This document shows, piece after piece, positions 25,511 to 35,873 of a DNA stretch of 64,000 nucleotides (position 1 is the first letter of the stretch; each line of letters starts with the position of its first letter). The translations under genes and the position numbers were made by a program. The notes below the pieces were generated by a model. That model saw only the letters and a program-made list of their open reading frames with translations, had not been told where the DNA came from and ran no database searches. The stretch is from Thalassobius sp047123305 (GTDB lineage Bacteria > Pseudomonadota > Alphaproteobacteria > Rhodobacterales > Rhodobacteraceae): the NCBI RefSeq assembly GCF_047123305.1, contig NZ_CP138918.1, positions 4,154,001 to 4,218,000 on the forward strand, written 5' to 3'.

Positions 25511-26475
25511 TACTGGATCACTCCAATTTCTTTGGACAGGGTACGGATTTCCGCAACCACGCCGTCTACGTAGGATTGGAAGTCACCGCCAACTTTGGTG
25601 AAGGGGGCCAGGCCATTTGCGGCCATGGCTTCCTGCCACTCAGCGCTGTCAGCAACTTTCTGCAGGCGGTCTGCCCACATGTTGAAGGTGTCGTCGCTTA
25701 CGTCCTTGGGAACGTAGAGACCACGCCAGTTCACCGCGACCACGTCGATGCCTTGCTCTTTGGCGGTCGGGATGTCTTCAAAGCCGGGCACACGCTCTTC
25801 GGTCAGAACGGCCAGGGCGCGCACGTCGCCCGACTTCAGGAAGCCAACGATTTCGGACATGTCGCCCGACATCGCCTGAGTGAAACCACCAACGGTCTGG
25901 GTGATGGCGTCTGCGCCACCGTCAACCCCGATGTACTTCACGGCTTTTACGTCTTCGATACCTGCGCGCTGCAGGATCATCAGCGGCTTCAGGTGGTCAA
26001 AGCCACCCACAGCGGAACCGCCAGCGAAGGCCAGCTTGCCGGGGTTTGCTTTGATGTCGTCAACCAGATCGTTCAGCGACTGGTAGGGGCTGTCAGCAGC
26101 CACAACCACAACGCCCGGATCTGCACCGATGGCACCCACGAAACGAACCTGGTCAGCCGTCATGCCTGCATACGCGTTCTGGGCCAGACGGGTCGAGGTT
26201 GCCGAAGAGGCCGCAACGATCAGGTCTGCGTCATCACCACGTTCAGTCACAACGTGGGTAAAGGCCAGACCACCGCCGCCACCGGCCATGTTGGTCACCT
26301 GAACAGGCTTATCAACAGCACCGATGTCATGCATGATTTTGCCGATCTGACGGCAGGTGAAGTCCCAGCCACCGCCCGGGTTTGCCGGTGCGATACATTC
26401 TGCGGCCGAAGCTGCGCCAGTGACGCCGAAGCTCATGACTACAGCGCCAGCCAGGGACGCAAATTTGCGATTCAT
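25510..26475 (-). CDS. tctC: TTT periplasmic substrate-binding protein TctC
   Basis: A 321-residue binding protein of the Bug/TctC family. Signal peptide MNRKFASLAGAVVMSFGVTGAASA, then ECIAPANPGGGWDFTCRQIGK, the family's PxxPGGGxD substrate loop, and FAGGSAVGGFDHL for the second carboxylate contact. First gene of the tctCBA-AtuA-DUF4387-ltaE operon. A GGAGG SD lies seven bases before the ATG at 26475 (another ATG directly precedes it). Binding-pocket residues do not reveal the ligand. Two inverted repeats lie just upstream, probable regulatory sites. Confidence 0.9.
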   Translation of the reverse strand: MNRKFASLAGAVVMSFGVTGAASAAECIAPANPGGGWDFTCRQIGKIMHDIGAVDKPVQVTNMAGGGGGLAFTHVVTERGDDADLIVAASSATSTRLAQNAYAGMTADQVRFVGAIGADPGVVVVAADSPYQSLNDLVDDIKANPGKLAFAGGSAVGGFDHLKPLMILQRAGIEDVKAVKYIGVDGGADAITQTVGGFTQAMSGDMSEIVGFLKSGDVRALAVLTEERVPGFEDIPTAKEQGIDVVAVNWRGLYVPKDVSDDTFNMWADRLQKVADSAEWQEAMAANGLAPFTKVGGDFQSYVDGVVAEIRTLSKEIGVIQ

Positions 26476-26489
26476 CATTTTTCCTCCCA

Positions 26490-26555
26490 ATGTGCATTGC
26501 ACATCTATTTGATTTCAGACAGGATTCGCGGTGTTCCTCCGCCGCTCAGAATCCT
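26490..26555. promoter_or_regulatory. Two inverted repeats between tctC and tctD
   Basis: Repeat 1 is ATGTGCA-T-TGCACAT (26490-26504), perfect seven-base arms directly next to the tctC SD. Repeat 2 has outer arms AGGATTC (26521-26527) and GAATCCT (26549-26555) with GCGG/CCGC inside. The interval separates the divergent transporter operon and the two-component genes, so these are candidate sites for TctD or, for repeat 1, an RNA hairpin near the SD. Confidence 0.5.
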
Positions 26556-26610
26556 GACACCTCCGATAGTATGGGGGTAACCTGTCACCGACCTGTCGCG
26601 AGTGAGATTC

Positions 26611-27279
26611 ATGCGTTTCCTACTGGTTGAAGATAACCAAAACCTTGCCGAAGCCGTCAGCACACGCCTGGCAATGGACGGCCATGCTATTGATATGGCT
26701 GGATCTTTGGGGGAGGCGCAGGATTACCTTGCCTATTCCAGCTATGACATTGTGCTCTTGGATCTGACGCTACCAGATGGCGATGGACGCCGGTTTCTGG
26801 GCCAGTGCCGCGCTGCCGGAAACGATGTACCTGTCATTGCGGTGACAGCACAATCTGACGTTTCCTCCCGAGTCGAAGTGCTGGATGCCGGGGCGGATGA
26901 CTATATCTCAAAGCCGGTGAACTTCGCCGAACTTGAAGCCCGCTGTCGTGCCGTGCTGCGCCGCCGGGGCGGCGCCTCGCACAATGTTCAGCAATTTGCC
27001 GACTTAGAATTCGATCCGCTGCGGGCCGAGGTCAAAGTGGCCGGAGAACCCCGAGAATTGCGCAACCGCGAAATGCGGCTATTGGAGATATTCTTCTCCG
27101 GTCCTGATCGGATCTATTCCAAGGTGCAGATCGGTGACCGCCTGTTTTCCAGCGCCGAGGAGATCTCGGAAAATGTGATCGAGGTCTATGTCGCCCGCCT
27201 GCGCAAAAAGCTGGATGGCAGCCGCGCGCAGATTGAAACCGTGCGCGGGCTTGGCTACCGCCTGTCGGAGCGCGGTTAG
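26611..27279 (+). CDS. tctD: OmpR-type response regulator, TctD-like
   Basis: A 222-residue response regulator. Receiver domain residues 1-115 with acidic pair E7/D8, phosphoacceptor D51 in LLDLTLPDGDG, T in VTAQ and K in SKPVNF; a winged-helix OmpR output domain follows (about 125-220, ending VRGLGYRLSERG). Start ATG at 26611, giving the standard MRFLLVEDN; the GTG three codons earlier is less likely. It abuts the kinase gene with no gap and is divergent from tctCBA, which is almost certainly its target. Confidence 0.9.
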   Translation: MRFLLVEDNQNLAEAVSTRLAMDGHAIDMAGSLGEAQDYLAYSSYDIVLLDLTLPDGDGRRFLGQCRAAGNDVPVIAVTAQSDVSSRVEVLDAGADDYISKPVNFAELEARCRAVLRRRGGASHNVQQFADLEFDPLRAEVKVAGEPRELRNREMRLLEIFFSGPDRIYSKVQIGDRLFSSAEEISENVIEVYVARLRKKLDGSRAQIETVRGLGYRLSERG

Positions 27280-28665
27280 ATGGTGCGCGCACCCCAAGCC
27301 GGATCGATCCAGCGCCGTCTGGCGCTGTCGCACCTGTTGTTGGGAGCGCTTGCTTCGATCTGCCTGTTTCTTGCCATTCGTTTTGTCGCGTTCCAGACCG
27401 CCGAAGCGACCCAAGACAACCTGCTGCGCGCCGCCGCCAATACCATTGCGGAACAGATCGGCTCCAGCGGGGATCAGGTCATCGTCAAACTGCCACACTC
27501 TGCCTTTGCCATTCTGGAAACCGCCGCGCAGGACCGGATTTTCTACAATGTGCGGGTGAACGGCCAATCGATCACCGGATATGAGGATTTCCTGCCGCCC
27601 GACGCCACCCGGCGGGTGCGCGATCCATATTCCTTTTCGCTGGGCTACCGCGGATTTGACCTGCGTGCGGTAGTGCTGAACTCCTCTGCGCCGGCGGGTT
27701 CCGAGCTGCAGGAGGTCACCATCCTGATCGGGCAGACCCAGGACGCGCAACAGGCGGTGGCAGACCGCTTTGCCGCCTGGGCGATCCTGATTTCCGCTGG
27801 TATTTTTCTGGGATTGGCGGGTCTGGGGGCCATTACAGCGCAACAGGCGCTGCGGCCCCTGCGCGATGTGACCGGCGCGGTTGAGCGACGTGGCCCCAAT
27901 GACCTGCGCCCCTTGCGTCAGCCCACCCCAGTGGAACTGACCCCGCTGACCTCGGCGCTGAACGACTTTATTCGCCGCCTGCGCCATTCCCTGCGCCGTT
28001 CGGAAACCTTTATTGCCGAAGCCGCCCACCATATCCGCACCCCTCTTTCGACGGTTAAGACCGAAACCGAGATTGCGCTACGGCGCACCGAATGTGACGA
28101 CACCCGCCGCGCACTGCGCAAAGTCCTGTTCTCGGTTGAGGAAAGCGCCCGCTCTGCCAGCCAGTTGCTGGCCTATGCCACGGTGACCCAACGCTCAGAC
28201 TCCACCCCGCTGGAGCGGATGGATCTGAAAACCAAGGTCCAAGAGGCCTATGACGCCCTGTTCCCGACGGCGGATCTGAAAGACATCGAGATGCATTTCA
28301 CCGCCCAAGGCCCCTGTTTTGACATTCAGGGTGACGTGCTGATGATTGAGATTTCCCTGCGAAATCTTATCGACAACGCGATCAAATACTCGGACCCTGA
28401 CAGCCGGATCGACCTTAATTTGCAATGCGACGGAGACAGCGTAGTACTCACTATCCGTGACCAGGGGCGCGGTCTGGGTGATGTCAGCCCCAAACAACTG
28501 TTTGGCCGTTTCAAACGTGGTCCGGAAACCGCTGGGATTGTCGGCACTGGCATGGGGCTGTCGATTGTCAACGAAGTGGCTCGTTCGCATGGCGGGCAGC
28601 TGTACCTCTCCAACAATGAGGAGCGCGGCACATGTGCAGAGCTGTCCTTTCCCTGCCTGTCCTAA
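27280..28665 (+). CDS. tctE: Sensor histidine kinase, TctE-like
   Basis: A 461-residue membrane kinase. Two transmembrane segments (about 15-35 and 165-188) flank a periplasmic sensor domain of about 130 residues of the TctE_N type. A HAMP-like linker follows, then HisKA with phosphoacceptor H251 in HHIRTPL, N-box NLIDNAIKYSD and G-boxes DQGRGLGD and GTGMGLSIV. ATG directly follows the tctD stop (TAG ATG). Its 3' end overlaps the next gene by 34 bases. The sensor domain is expected to read a carboxylate, possibly through the binding protein encoded next. Confidence 0.9.
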   Translation: MVRAPQAGSIQRRLALSHLLLGALASICLFLAIRFVAFQTAEATQDNLLRAAANTIAEQIGSSGDQVIVKLPHSAFAILETAAQDRIFYNVRVNGQSITGYEDFLPPDATRRVRDPYSFSLGYRGFDLRAVVLNSSAPAGSELQEVTILIGQTQDAQQAVADRFAAWAILISAGIFLGLAGLGAITAQQALRPLRDVTGAVERRGPNDLRPLRQPTPVELTPLTSALNDFIRRLRHSLRRSETFIAEAAHHIRTPLSTVKTETEIALRRTECDDTRRALRKVLFSVEESARSASQLLAYATVTQRSDSTPLERMDLKTKVQEAYDALFPTADLKDIEMHFTAQGPCFDIQGDVLMIEISLRNLIDNAIKYSDPDSRIDLNLQCDGDSVVLTIRDQGRGLGDVSPKQLFGRFKRGPETAGIVGTGMGLSIVNEVARSHGGQLYLSNNEERGTCAELSFPCLS

Positions 28666-29717
28666 GGTCCCTGTGTATTTCTCTGCTGGGCCTCCTGCCA
28701 CTGCAGACGCAGGCGCAGGCACAGACGCAGGCGCAGGCGCAGGCGTTTGAGATTGAGGCGCATGTCCGGTTTGACAGCGCAATGGAACAGGCCGAGCTGC
28801 GCCTTTTGTCGGTAACCGACCTGTCTGCTTTTGAGCCATTGATCCGTGATTACCAGATGCGCAACCCGACGGTGAGTGTGGACTACACGCAGGTTTCGTC
28901 ACGAGAGCTCTACAAAGCGGTGGCGGCGCAGGAAGTAGCGTTTGACGTGGCCATTTCCTTTGCCATGGACCTGCAGATGAAACTGGCCAACGACGGGTTG
29001 GCGCAGGATCACCAAAGCCGCACCAGCCGCGCCGCCCCGGCCTGGTCACGCTGGCGCCATGAGGTCTTTGGGTTCACCGCCGAACCGATTGTGGCAGTGA
29101 CTTCGGAGCGTGGATTTGAGGGCCTCCCCCTGCCCCACACCCGGCAAGAGCTGATTGCCTTGATGCGCGATCATCCCGACCGGTTTTCGGGCAAGGTGGG
29201 CACCTATGACATTCGCACCGTCGGCACCGGCTATCTGTTGGGAACACAGGATGCCAACCGGTCCGAAGCCTATTGGCGTCTGGCCGAGGTGATGGGCGCT
29301 CTGGACCCGCAGCTCTATTGTTGCTCCAGTGAAATGCTGGACGATATTGGCACAGGCGAATTGCATCTGGCCTATAACGTTTTGGAAAGCTACGCAAAAT
29401 CACGTCTGGATCAGCAAGGGGGTGGGCAAATCCTGAGGCTGCAGGACTTTACCCATGTGGTGATGCGCTCGGCGCTGATCCCGGCCAATGCGCAAAGCCC
29501 AGAACTGGCGGGCAGTTTTGTGGACTATCTGCTCAGCGCTGAGGGGCAGTCCAAAATCGCGTCAGAAACCGCCTTCCCGCCGCTCAGCAGCTATGACGCT
29601 GCCAGTGGCGGGCCGCTGCGGCCGATCCGGTTTGGGGTCACCCTGTTGGCCAATCTGGATCGCCTGATGCGTGACAGGTTCATTGCCGCCTGGGAAGGGG
29701 CTTTGCGGCTGAACTGA
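28632..29717 (+). CDS. Periplasmic ABC-type solute-binding protein linked to TctDE
   Basis: A 361-residue extracellular solute-binding protein (type 2 periplasmic fold, Fe/polyamine-like cluster): LRLLSVTDLSAFEPLIRDYQMRNPTVSVDY, FDVAISFAMDLQMKLANDG, GTYDIRTVGTGYLLGTQDA and PLSSYDAASG. It starts inside tctE (34-base overlap), so it is co-expressed with the two-component system, yet no ABC permease or ATPase is present. It may therefore be a sensory accessory rather than a transport protein. The signal peptide ends in a Q-A repeat encoded by CAGGCG/CAGACG hexamers. Start ATG at 28632 is favoured because downstream starts would lose the signal peptide. Confidence 0.75.
   Translation: MCRAVLSLPVLRSLCISLLGLLPLQTQAQAQTQAQAQAFEIEAHVRFDSAMEQAELRLLSVTDLSAFEPLIRDYQMRNPTVSVDYTQVSSRELYKAVAAQEVAFDVAISFAMDLQMKLANDGLAQDHQSRTSRAAPAWSRWRHEVFGFTAEPIVAVTSERGFEGLPLPHTRQELIALMRDHPDRFSGKVGTYDIRTVGTGYLLGTQDANRSEAYWRLAEVMGALDPQLYCCSSEMLDDIGTGELHLAYNVLESYAKSRLDQQGGGQILRLQDFTHVVMRSALIPANAQSPELAGSFVDYLLSAEGQSKIASETAFPPLSSYDAASGGPLRPIRFGVTLLANLDRLMRDRFIAAWEGALRLN
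28703..28745 (+). repeat. Hexanucleotide tandem repeat in a signal peptide
   Basis: Seven imperfect copies of CAGRCG (with one CAGGCA) lie in tandem and encode alternating Gln-Ala/Thr residues around the expected cleavage site of the binding protein. Length change in steps of two residues would keep the frame. Confidence 0.7.
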
Positions 29718-29736
29718 GCGCCCCGCGATAAGCCCC

Positions 29737-30393
29737 CTAACCCAGAACACGACACAGCGTGTGGATGACCTTGATGTCCTCCTGAAAATCCTCGTTCCCC
29801 GGCAGGTAGGGCAGTGGGGCAGAAATATGATGCACTGACCACAGACCCGCCGCCGCCAGATCCTTCAGCAGCTTCGGATAGCGCCGCACCGCCCAAAGAT
29901 CCGAACGCATGGTGAAGGCAATCATCCCATCCGGGCGCACGATGCGGCAAAGGTCCCGCATCAGGGCCGCGCCATCTTCGATGTAGGTCAGTACCCCAAC
30001 AGAGACCGCCGCCTCATAGCTGCTATCCGCCGCAGGCAGTGGCAGTTTTTGCAGGTCACATTGGGTCAAAGCGCGGTAGCAGCCCCGTTCGGCCGCCAAA
30101 GCCAGCGATGCTGTCGAGATATCAAGCCCGTCTATGTCGAACTGCCCCCTACGCACCAGTTCGGCCCCCATGCCACCGGTGCCGCAGCCCACATCCAGAA
30201 CCGCTGCCCCAGTGGGCAACAAAGGCACCAGCAAATCCGCCGCATCCGATGGGGTGGCATAGCGCCAGTCCTTCAGCGTCTCATCGTAGCTGGCGGCCCA
30301 GCTGTCATAATAGTCTTCCACCACACCGCTGTCCGTGCTGCCCGCGCGCAGCGACACCAGCCCCGCCTTATCCTCTTTTTCTGCACCACTCAT
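29737..30393 (-). CDS. Class I SAM-dependent methyltransferase
   Basis: A 218-residue methyltransferase (Methyltransf_11/25 type). Motif I is VLDVGCGTGGMG at about 65-76, followed by DGLDIS, then LPLPAADSSYEAAVSVGVLTYIEDGAALMRDLCRIVRPDG. The N-terminal EDYYDSWAASYDETLKDWRYATP resembles small-molecule and quinone-type methyltransferases of the WBSCR27/UbiE-like group. Substrate unknown. SD GGGAGG before the ATG at 30393. Convergent with the binding-protein gene, 19 bases apart. Confidence 0.82.
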   Translation of the reverse strand: MSGAEKEDKAGLVSLRAGSTDSGVVEDYYDSWAASYDETLKDWRYATPSDAADLLVPLLPTGAAVLDVGCGTGGMGAELVRRGQFDIDGLDISTASLALAAERGCYRALTQCDLQKLPLPAADSSYEAAVSVGVLTYIEDGAALMRDLCRIVRPDGMIAFTMRSDLWAVRRYPKLLKDLAAAGLWSVHHISAPLPYLPGNEDFQEDIKVIHTLCRVLG

Positions 30394-30477
30394 GTCGCCC
30401 TCCCGCGTCTCCTGCGTTTCAGGCTAACGGTTGGGCGGCAAAAATCCATATTTCATTGCTCGGGTCGCAGAAACGCA

Positions 30478-30506
30478 AAAGCCCTCCCCGTTTCCGGGAA
30501 GGGCTG
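30478..30506 (-). terminator. Terminator of acnB
   Basis: AGCCCTCCCCG and GGGAAGGGCT pair around TTTC (about 30480-30505). On the minus strand the stem is followed by TTTTGCGTTT. It sits 26 bases beyond the acnB stop. Confidence 0.75.
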
Positions 30507-30531
30507 TTACCGAGAAGACCTCAGTTGTAAT

Positions 30532-33321
<2,790 letters not shown>

Positions 33322-33643
33322 GACGATCCTAGCGATTTAGTTTTGGCTGCGACCCGACCCCGCAGGATCAAGCCGTTTGGCGAGCTGGAGGCGCTCATTG
33401 TATGCCGCTGTATACCAAACAAGACAAACTTGCAAGAATGCCGGTCGCGCCAATCTGCCTCAGCCCATCAAATCGCGTTACAATTTGGACATGCGGGCGG
33501 CTGCGGCGGGACCGGTTTGGCAGGGACCAAACGGCACTGTCATCAGGTGCGCCTGCTCTACAGGGTTTTCGGCGCGAAGCGAACCCCTTGCAACTCGCCT
33601 CTATTCATTTTGAATAGGACCAAAGTGCAAAAGGAGCTCGCCC
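33322..33643. other. 322-base intergenic region between acnB and the TetR gene
   Basis: No coding frame was found. It must carry the divergent promoters of acnB and the TetR gene. The perfect inverted repeat CTATTCA-TTT-TGAATAG (33601-33617) lies 26 bases before the TetR start and is a candidate autoregulatory operator. Nothing else stands out. Confidence 0.5.
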
Positions 33644-34267
33644 GTGACCACAGATCGGCGCAAATTTACCCGCGAAGGCGCAGAGGTGCGCAAAGAGGCA
33701 CTGATCCAGGCCACCCTTGATCTGGTGGCCGAAAAGGGGGTGGCGGGGGCCACCGTGCGGGCGATTTCCGACCGGGCCGCGGTCACACAGGGCCTGGTAC
33801 GGCACTATTTCCACAGCAAAGAGGCGCTGATCCAGGCCGCCTTTGCCTATCACATGCGCAGCCTCACCGATCTGGCCGAAGCCAGCGGCGGCGGCGTGGA
33901 TGCTAAGGCGCGGCTGGCAGGTTTCCTACGCGCCTCGCTGGAGCCGCCGGTGGTGGAACCGCGCGCGCTGGCACTGTGGTCCGGTTTCATGAGCCGCGTC
34001 CCGGCAGAGCCGGAGATGCGCCAGATCCACGCCGAAAGCTACGTCTATTTCCGTGACAAACTGGAAGGTCTGATTGCCGCCGCCCTGCGGGAGGCTGGGC
34101 GCGATCCTTCGACGGCCGAGTTGCGACGACTGGCCATTGCCTGCAACGCGGTGGCTGACGGGCTGTGGTTGGAAGGCGGCGCCTTACCGGATGCCTTTGC
34201 CACAGGGGAACTGGCCGAGATCGGGCTGGAGGCAGTGGGCAGGCTCCTCGACCTGCCGTTGCAGTGA
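33644..34267 (+). CDS. TetR-family regulator (BetI-like)
   Basis: A 207-residue TetR regulator. The N-terminal HTH (ALIQATLDLVAEKGVAGATVRAISDRAAVTQGLVRHYFHSKEALIQAAF, about 19-65) matches the BetI branch closely; the ligand domain includes RALALWSGFMSRVPAEPEM. Start GTG at 33644 with AAAGGAG seven bases upstream. It is convergent with the aruI-aruH-like operon, stops one base apart. No betaine-choline genes are next to it, so the name betI is not used; the adjacent arginine transaminase pair is the more likely target. Confidence 0.82.
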   Translation: MTTDRRKFTREGAEVRKEALIQATLDLVAEKGVAGATVRAISDRAAVTQGLVRHYFHSKEALIQAAFAYHMRSLTDLAEASGGGVDAKARLAGFLRASLEPPVVEPRALALWSGFMSRVPAEPEMRQIHAESYVYFRDKLEGLIAAALREAGRDPSTAELRRLAIACNAVADGLWLEGGALPDAFATGELAEIGLEAVGRLLDLPLQ

Positions 34268-34268
34268 C

Positions 34269-35873
34269 TTAGCCCTTGGACCGCCAGACGGGCGCTGTGA
34301 CCTCCAGAATAGCGGGCCCCTGCCCTTGCGCCAAAGCTGTCAGCGCAGTGGTCACCTGATCGGCGACATCGGCAACCTTGGCATAGCGCATCCCGAAGGC
34401 CTGCGCGGTCAGGGCAAAATCCGGTGGCGTCGGTGTGCAGCCAACAACCTCAACCTCGGCGCTTTCCATCGCGGTGGCAATTTCACGGTAGCCGGCATTG
34501 TTCCAGATCACAAAGAGAACCGGCAGGCCTTCCTCTTGGGCGACCATCATTTCGGTCAGGGAAAACTGCGCCCCGCCATCCCCCGTCAGACAGATCACCG
34601 GGCTGTCAGGATCGGCCAGCGCCACCCCGATCGCCGCAGGAATGGCATAGCCCAACGCGCCATATCCGGTGGCCGAGTTGAACCAGCCGTCCAGCCGGTC
34701 GGGTTCATAATACAGGTTGCCAGCATAGACCGGCTGCGTGGAATCCCCAACAATCCGCGCCTTGGGTAGGGCATCACGGATTGCATTCAAAACCTCGACC
34801 TGCCGACGATAGTCCGGCCCGATCTCTTCCCAAGCCGCTTGCCGTGCGGTTTCAGCGCGGGCCGCCCCATTGGCGGCTTTCCGGTCAGCCAGACGCTCTA
34901 GCGCCGCTGCAACAAAGGCTGCACTGTCGGTTTCGATACTGATCGAAGCCGACCGCCGCGACAGCTGTTTTAGGCAGATGTCCACCCGGATCAGGCCGGG
35001 CATCGCGGGATAGCGGCCTATTTCATACATGTCGTAGTCGGTTGGCCCCAGCTCGGTCCCCAGCGCCAAAACGCAGTCGGCCTGCCGGATCAGATCCCGC
35101 ACCGCGGTCAGGCTCGGGCTGGCGGGCACGCTGAGCGGATGGTCAAACATCACCCCGCGCCCATTCACCGTCTGCACAACGGGGGCGTCCAGCCGCTCTG
35201 CCAGATCTCGCAACGCTGTCGCATGTTTCGCCCCGCCGCCAGCCAGAATCACAACCTGTTTTGCGTCCTCCAGCTTGGTCAAAGCGGCGCACAGATCGGG
35301 CAAAACGGGTGGCGCAGCCCCCTGCGCGACCTCTGCCAGATCAACAGCCGTCTGCCCCATCACATCCAGCGGCACCTCGATATGTGTTGGCCCTGCACGG
35401 CCAGCTGTAAACGGGGCAAAGGCCCGGTCCAGCGCCTCGTTAAGTTCCTCCGGCGTAGCAACATGTTGAGAGGTCAGGGCGACCTGCGCCATCAGCCCGC
35501 CTTGGTCCGGCAGCTCATGCAAATGCCCCCAGCCCTTGCCCAGCGACGGTCCTGCATTCACCCCTGAAACCACCAGAATCGGCACAGAGTCCGCACGCGC
35601 CTGTGCCATCGCGGTTACCGCATTGGTCAGCCCCGGTCCGGTAATGACAAAAGCCACCCCGGGTTTGCCAGAGGCACGAGCATAGCCATCAGCCATAAAC
35701 CCCACCCCCTGTTCGTGGCGCGGCGTGATATGGCGGATGCCGGAACGCGCCAGCCCACGGTAAAGCTCAATCGTGTGCACGCCAGGGATGCCAAAAACAT
35801 GTGTGACGCCACGCGCCTTCAGGCCAGTAACCAGCGCCTCACCAACGGTTTGCTGTGTGACCGATGTGCTCAT
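34269..35873 (-). CDS. aruI: ThDP-dependent 2-ketoarginine decarboxylase-like enzyme
   Basis: A 534-residue thiamine diphosphate enzyme of the acetolactate synthase superfamily. Catalytic glutamate E54 is in TPRHEQGVGFMADGYAR; the ThDP/Mg motif is GDGGAQFSLTEMMVAQEEGLPVLFVIWNN. GHLHELPDQGG is close to the GRLHELPNQ segment I associate with AruI, 5-guanidino-2-oxopentanoate decarboxylase. The upstream gene, overlapping by four bases (ATGA), is an AruH-like transaminase, the same pairing as in Pseudomonas. Together they would make 4-guanidinobutyraldehyde from arginine. The alternative, a general branched-chain 2-keto acid decarboxylase, is less favoured by context. Confidence 0.72.
   Translation of the reverse strand: MSTSVTQQTVGEALVTGLKARGVTHVFGIPGVHTIELYRGLARSGIRHITPRHEQGVGFMADGYARASGKPGVAFVITGPGLTNAVTAMAQARADSVPILVVSGVNAGPSLGKGWGHLHELPDQGGLMAQVALTSQHVATPEELNEALDRAFAPFTAGRAGPTHIEVPLDVMGQTAVDLAEVAQGAAPPVLPDLCAALTKLEDAKQVVILAGGGAKHATALRDLAERLDAPVVQTVNGRGVMFDHPLSVPASPSLTAVRDLIRQADCVLALGTELGPTDYDMYEIGRYPAMPGLIRVDICLKQLSRRSASISIETDSAAFVAAALERLADRKAANGAARAETARQAAWEEIGPDYRRQVEVLNAIRDALPKARIVGDSTQPVYAGNLYYEPDRLDGWFNSATGYGALGYAIPAAIGVALADPDSPVICLTGDGGAQFSLTEMMVAQEEGLPVLFVIWNNAGYREIATAMESAEVEVVGCTPTPPDFALTAQAFGMRYAKVADVADQVTTALTALAQGQGPAILEVTAPVWRSKG

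Noticed and set aside
28703..28745. Possible CRISPR or minisatellite array
   Set aside because: The unit is only six bases without spacers and lies within a coding signal peptide.
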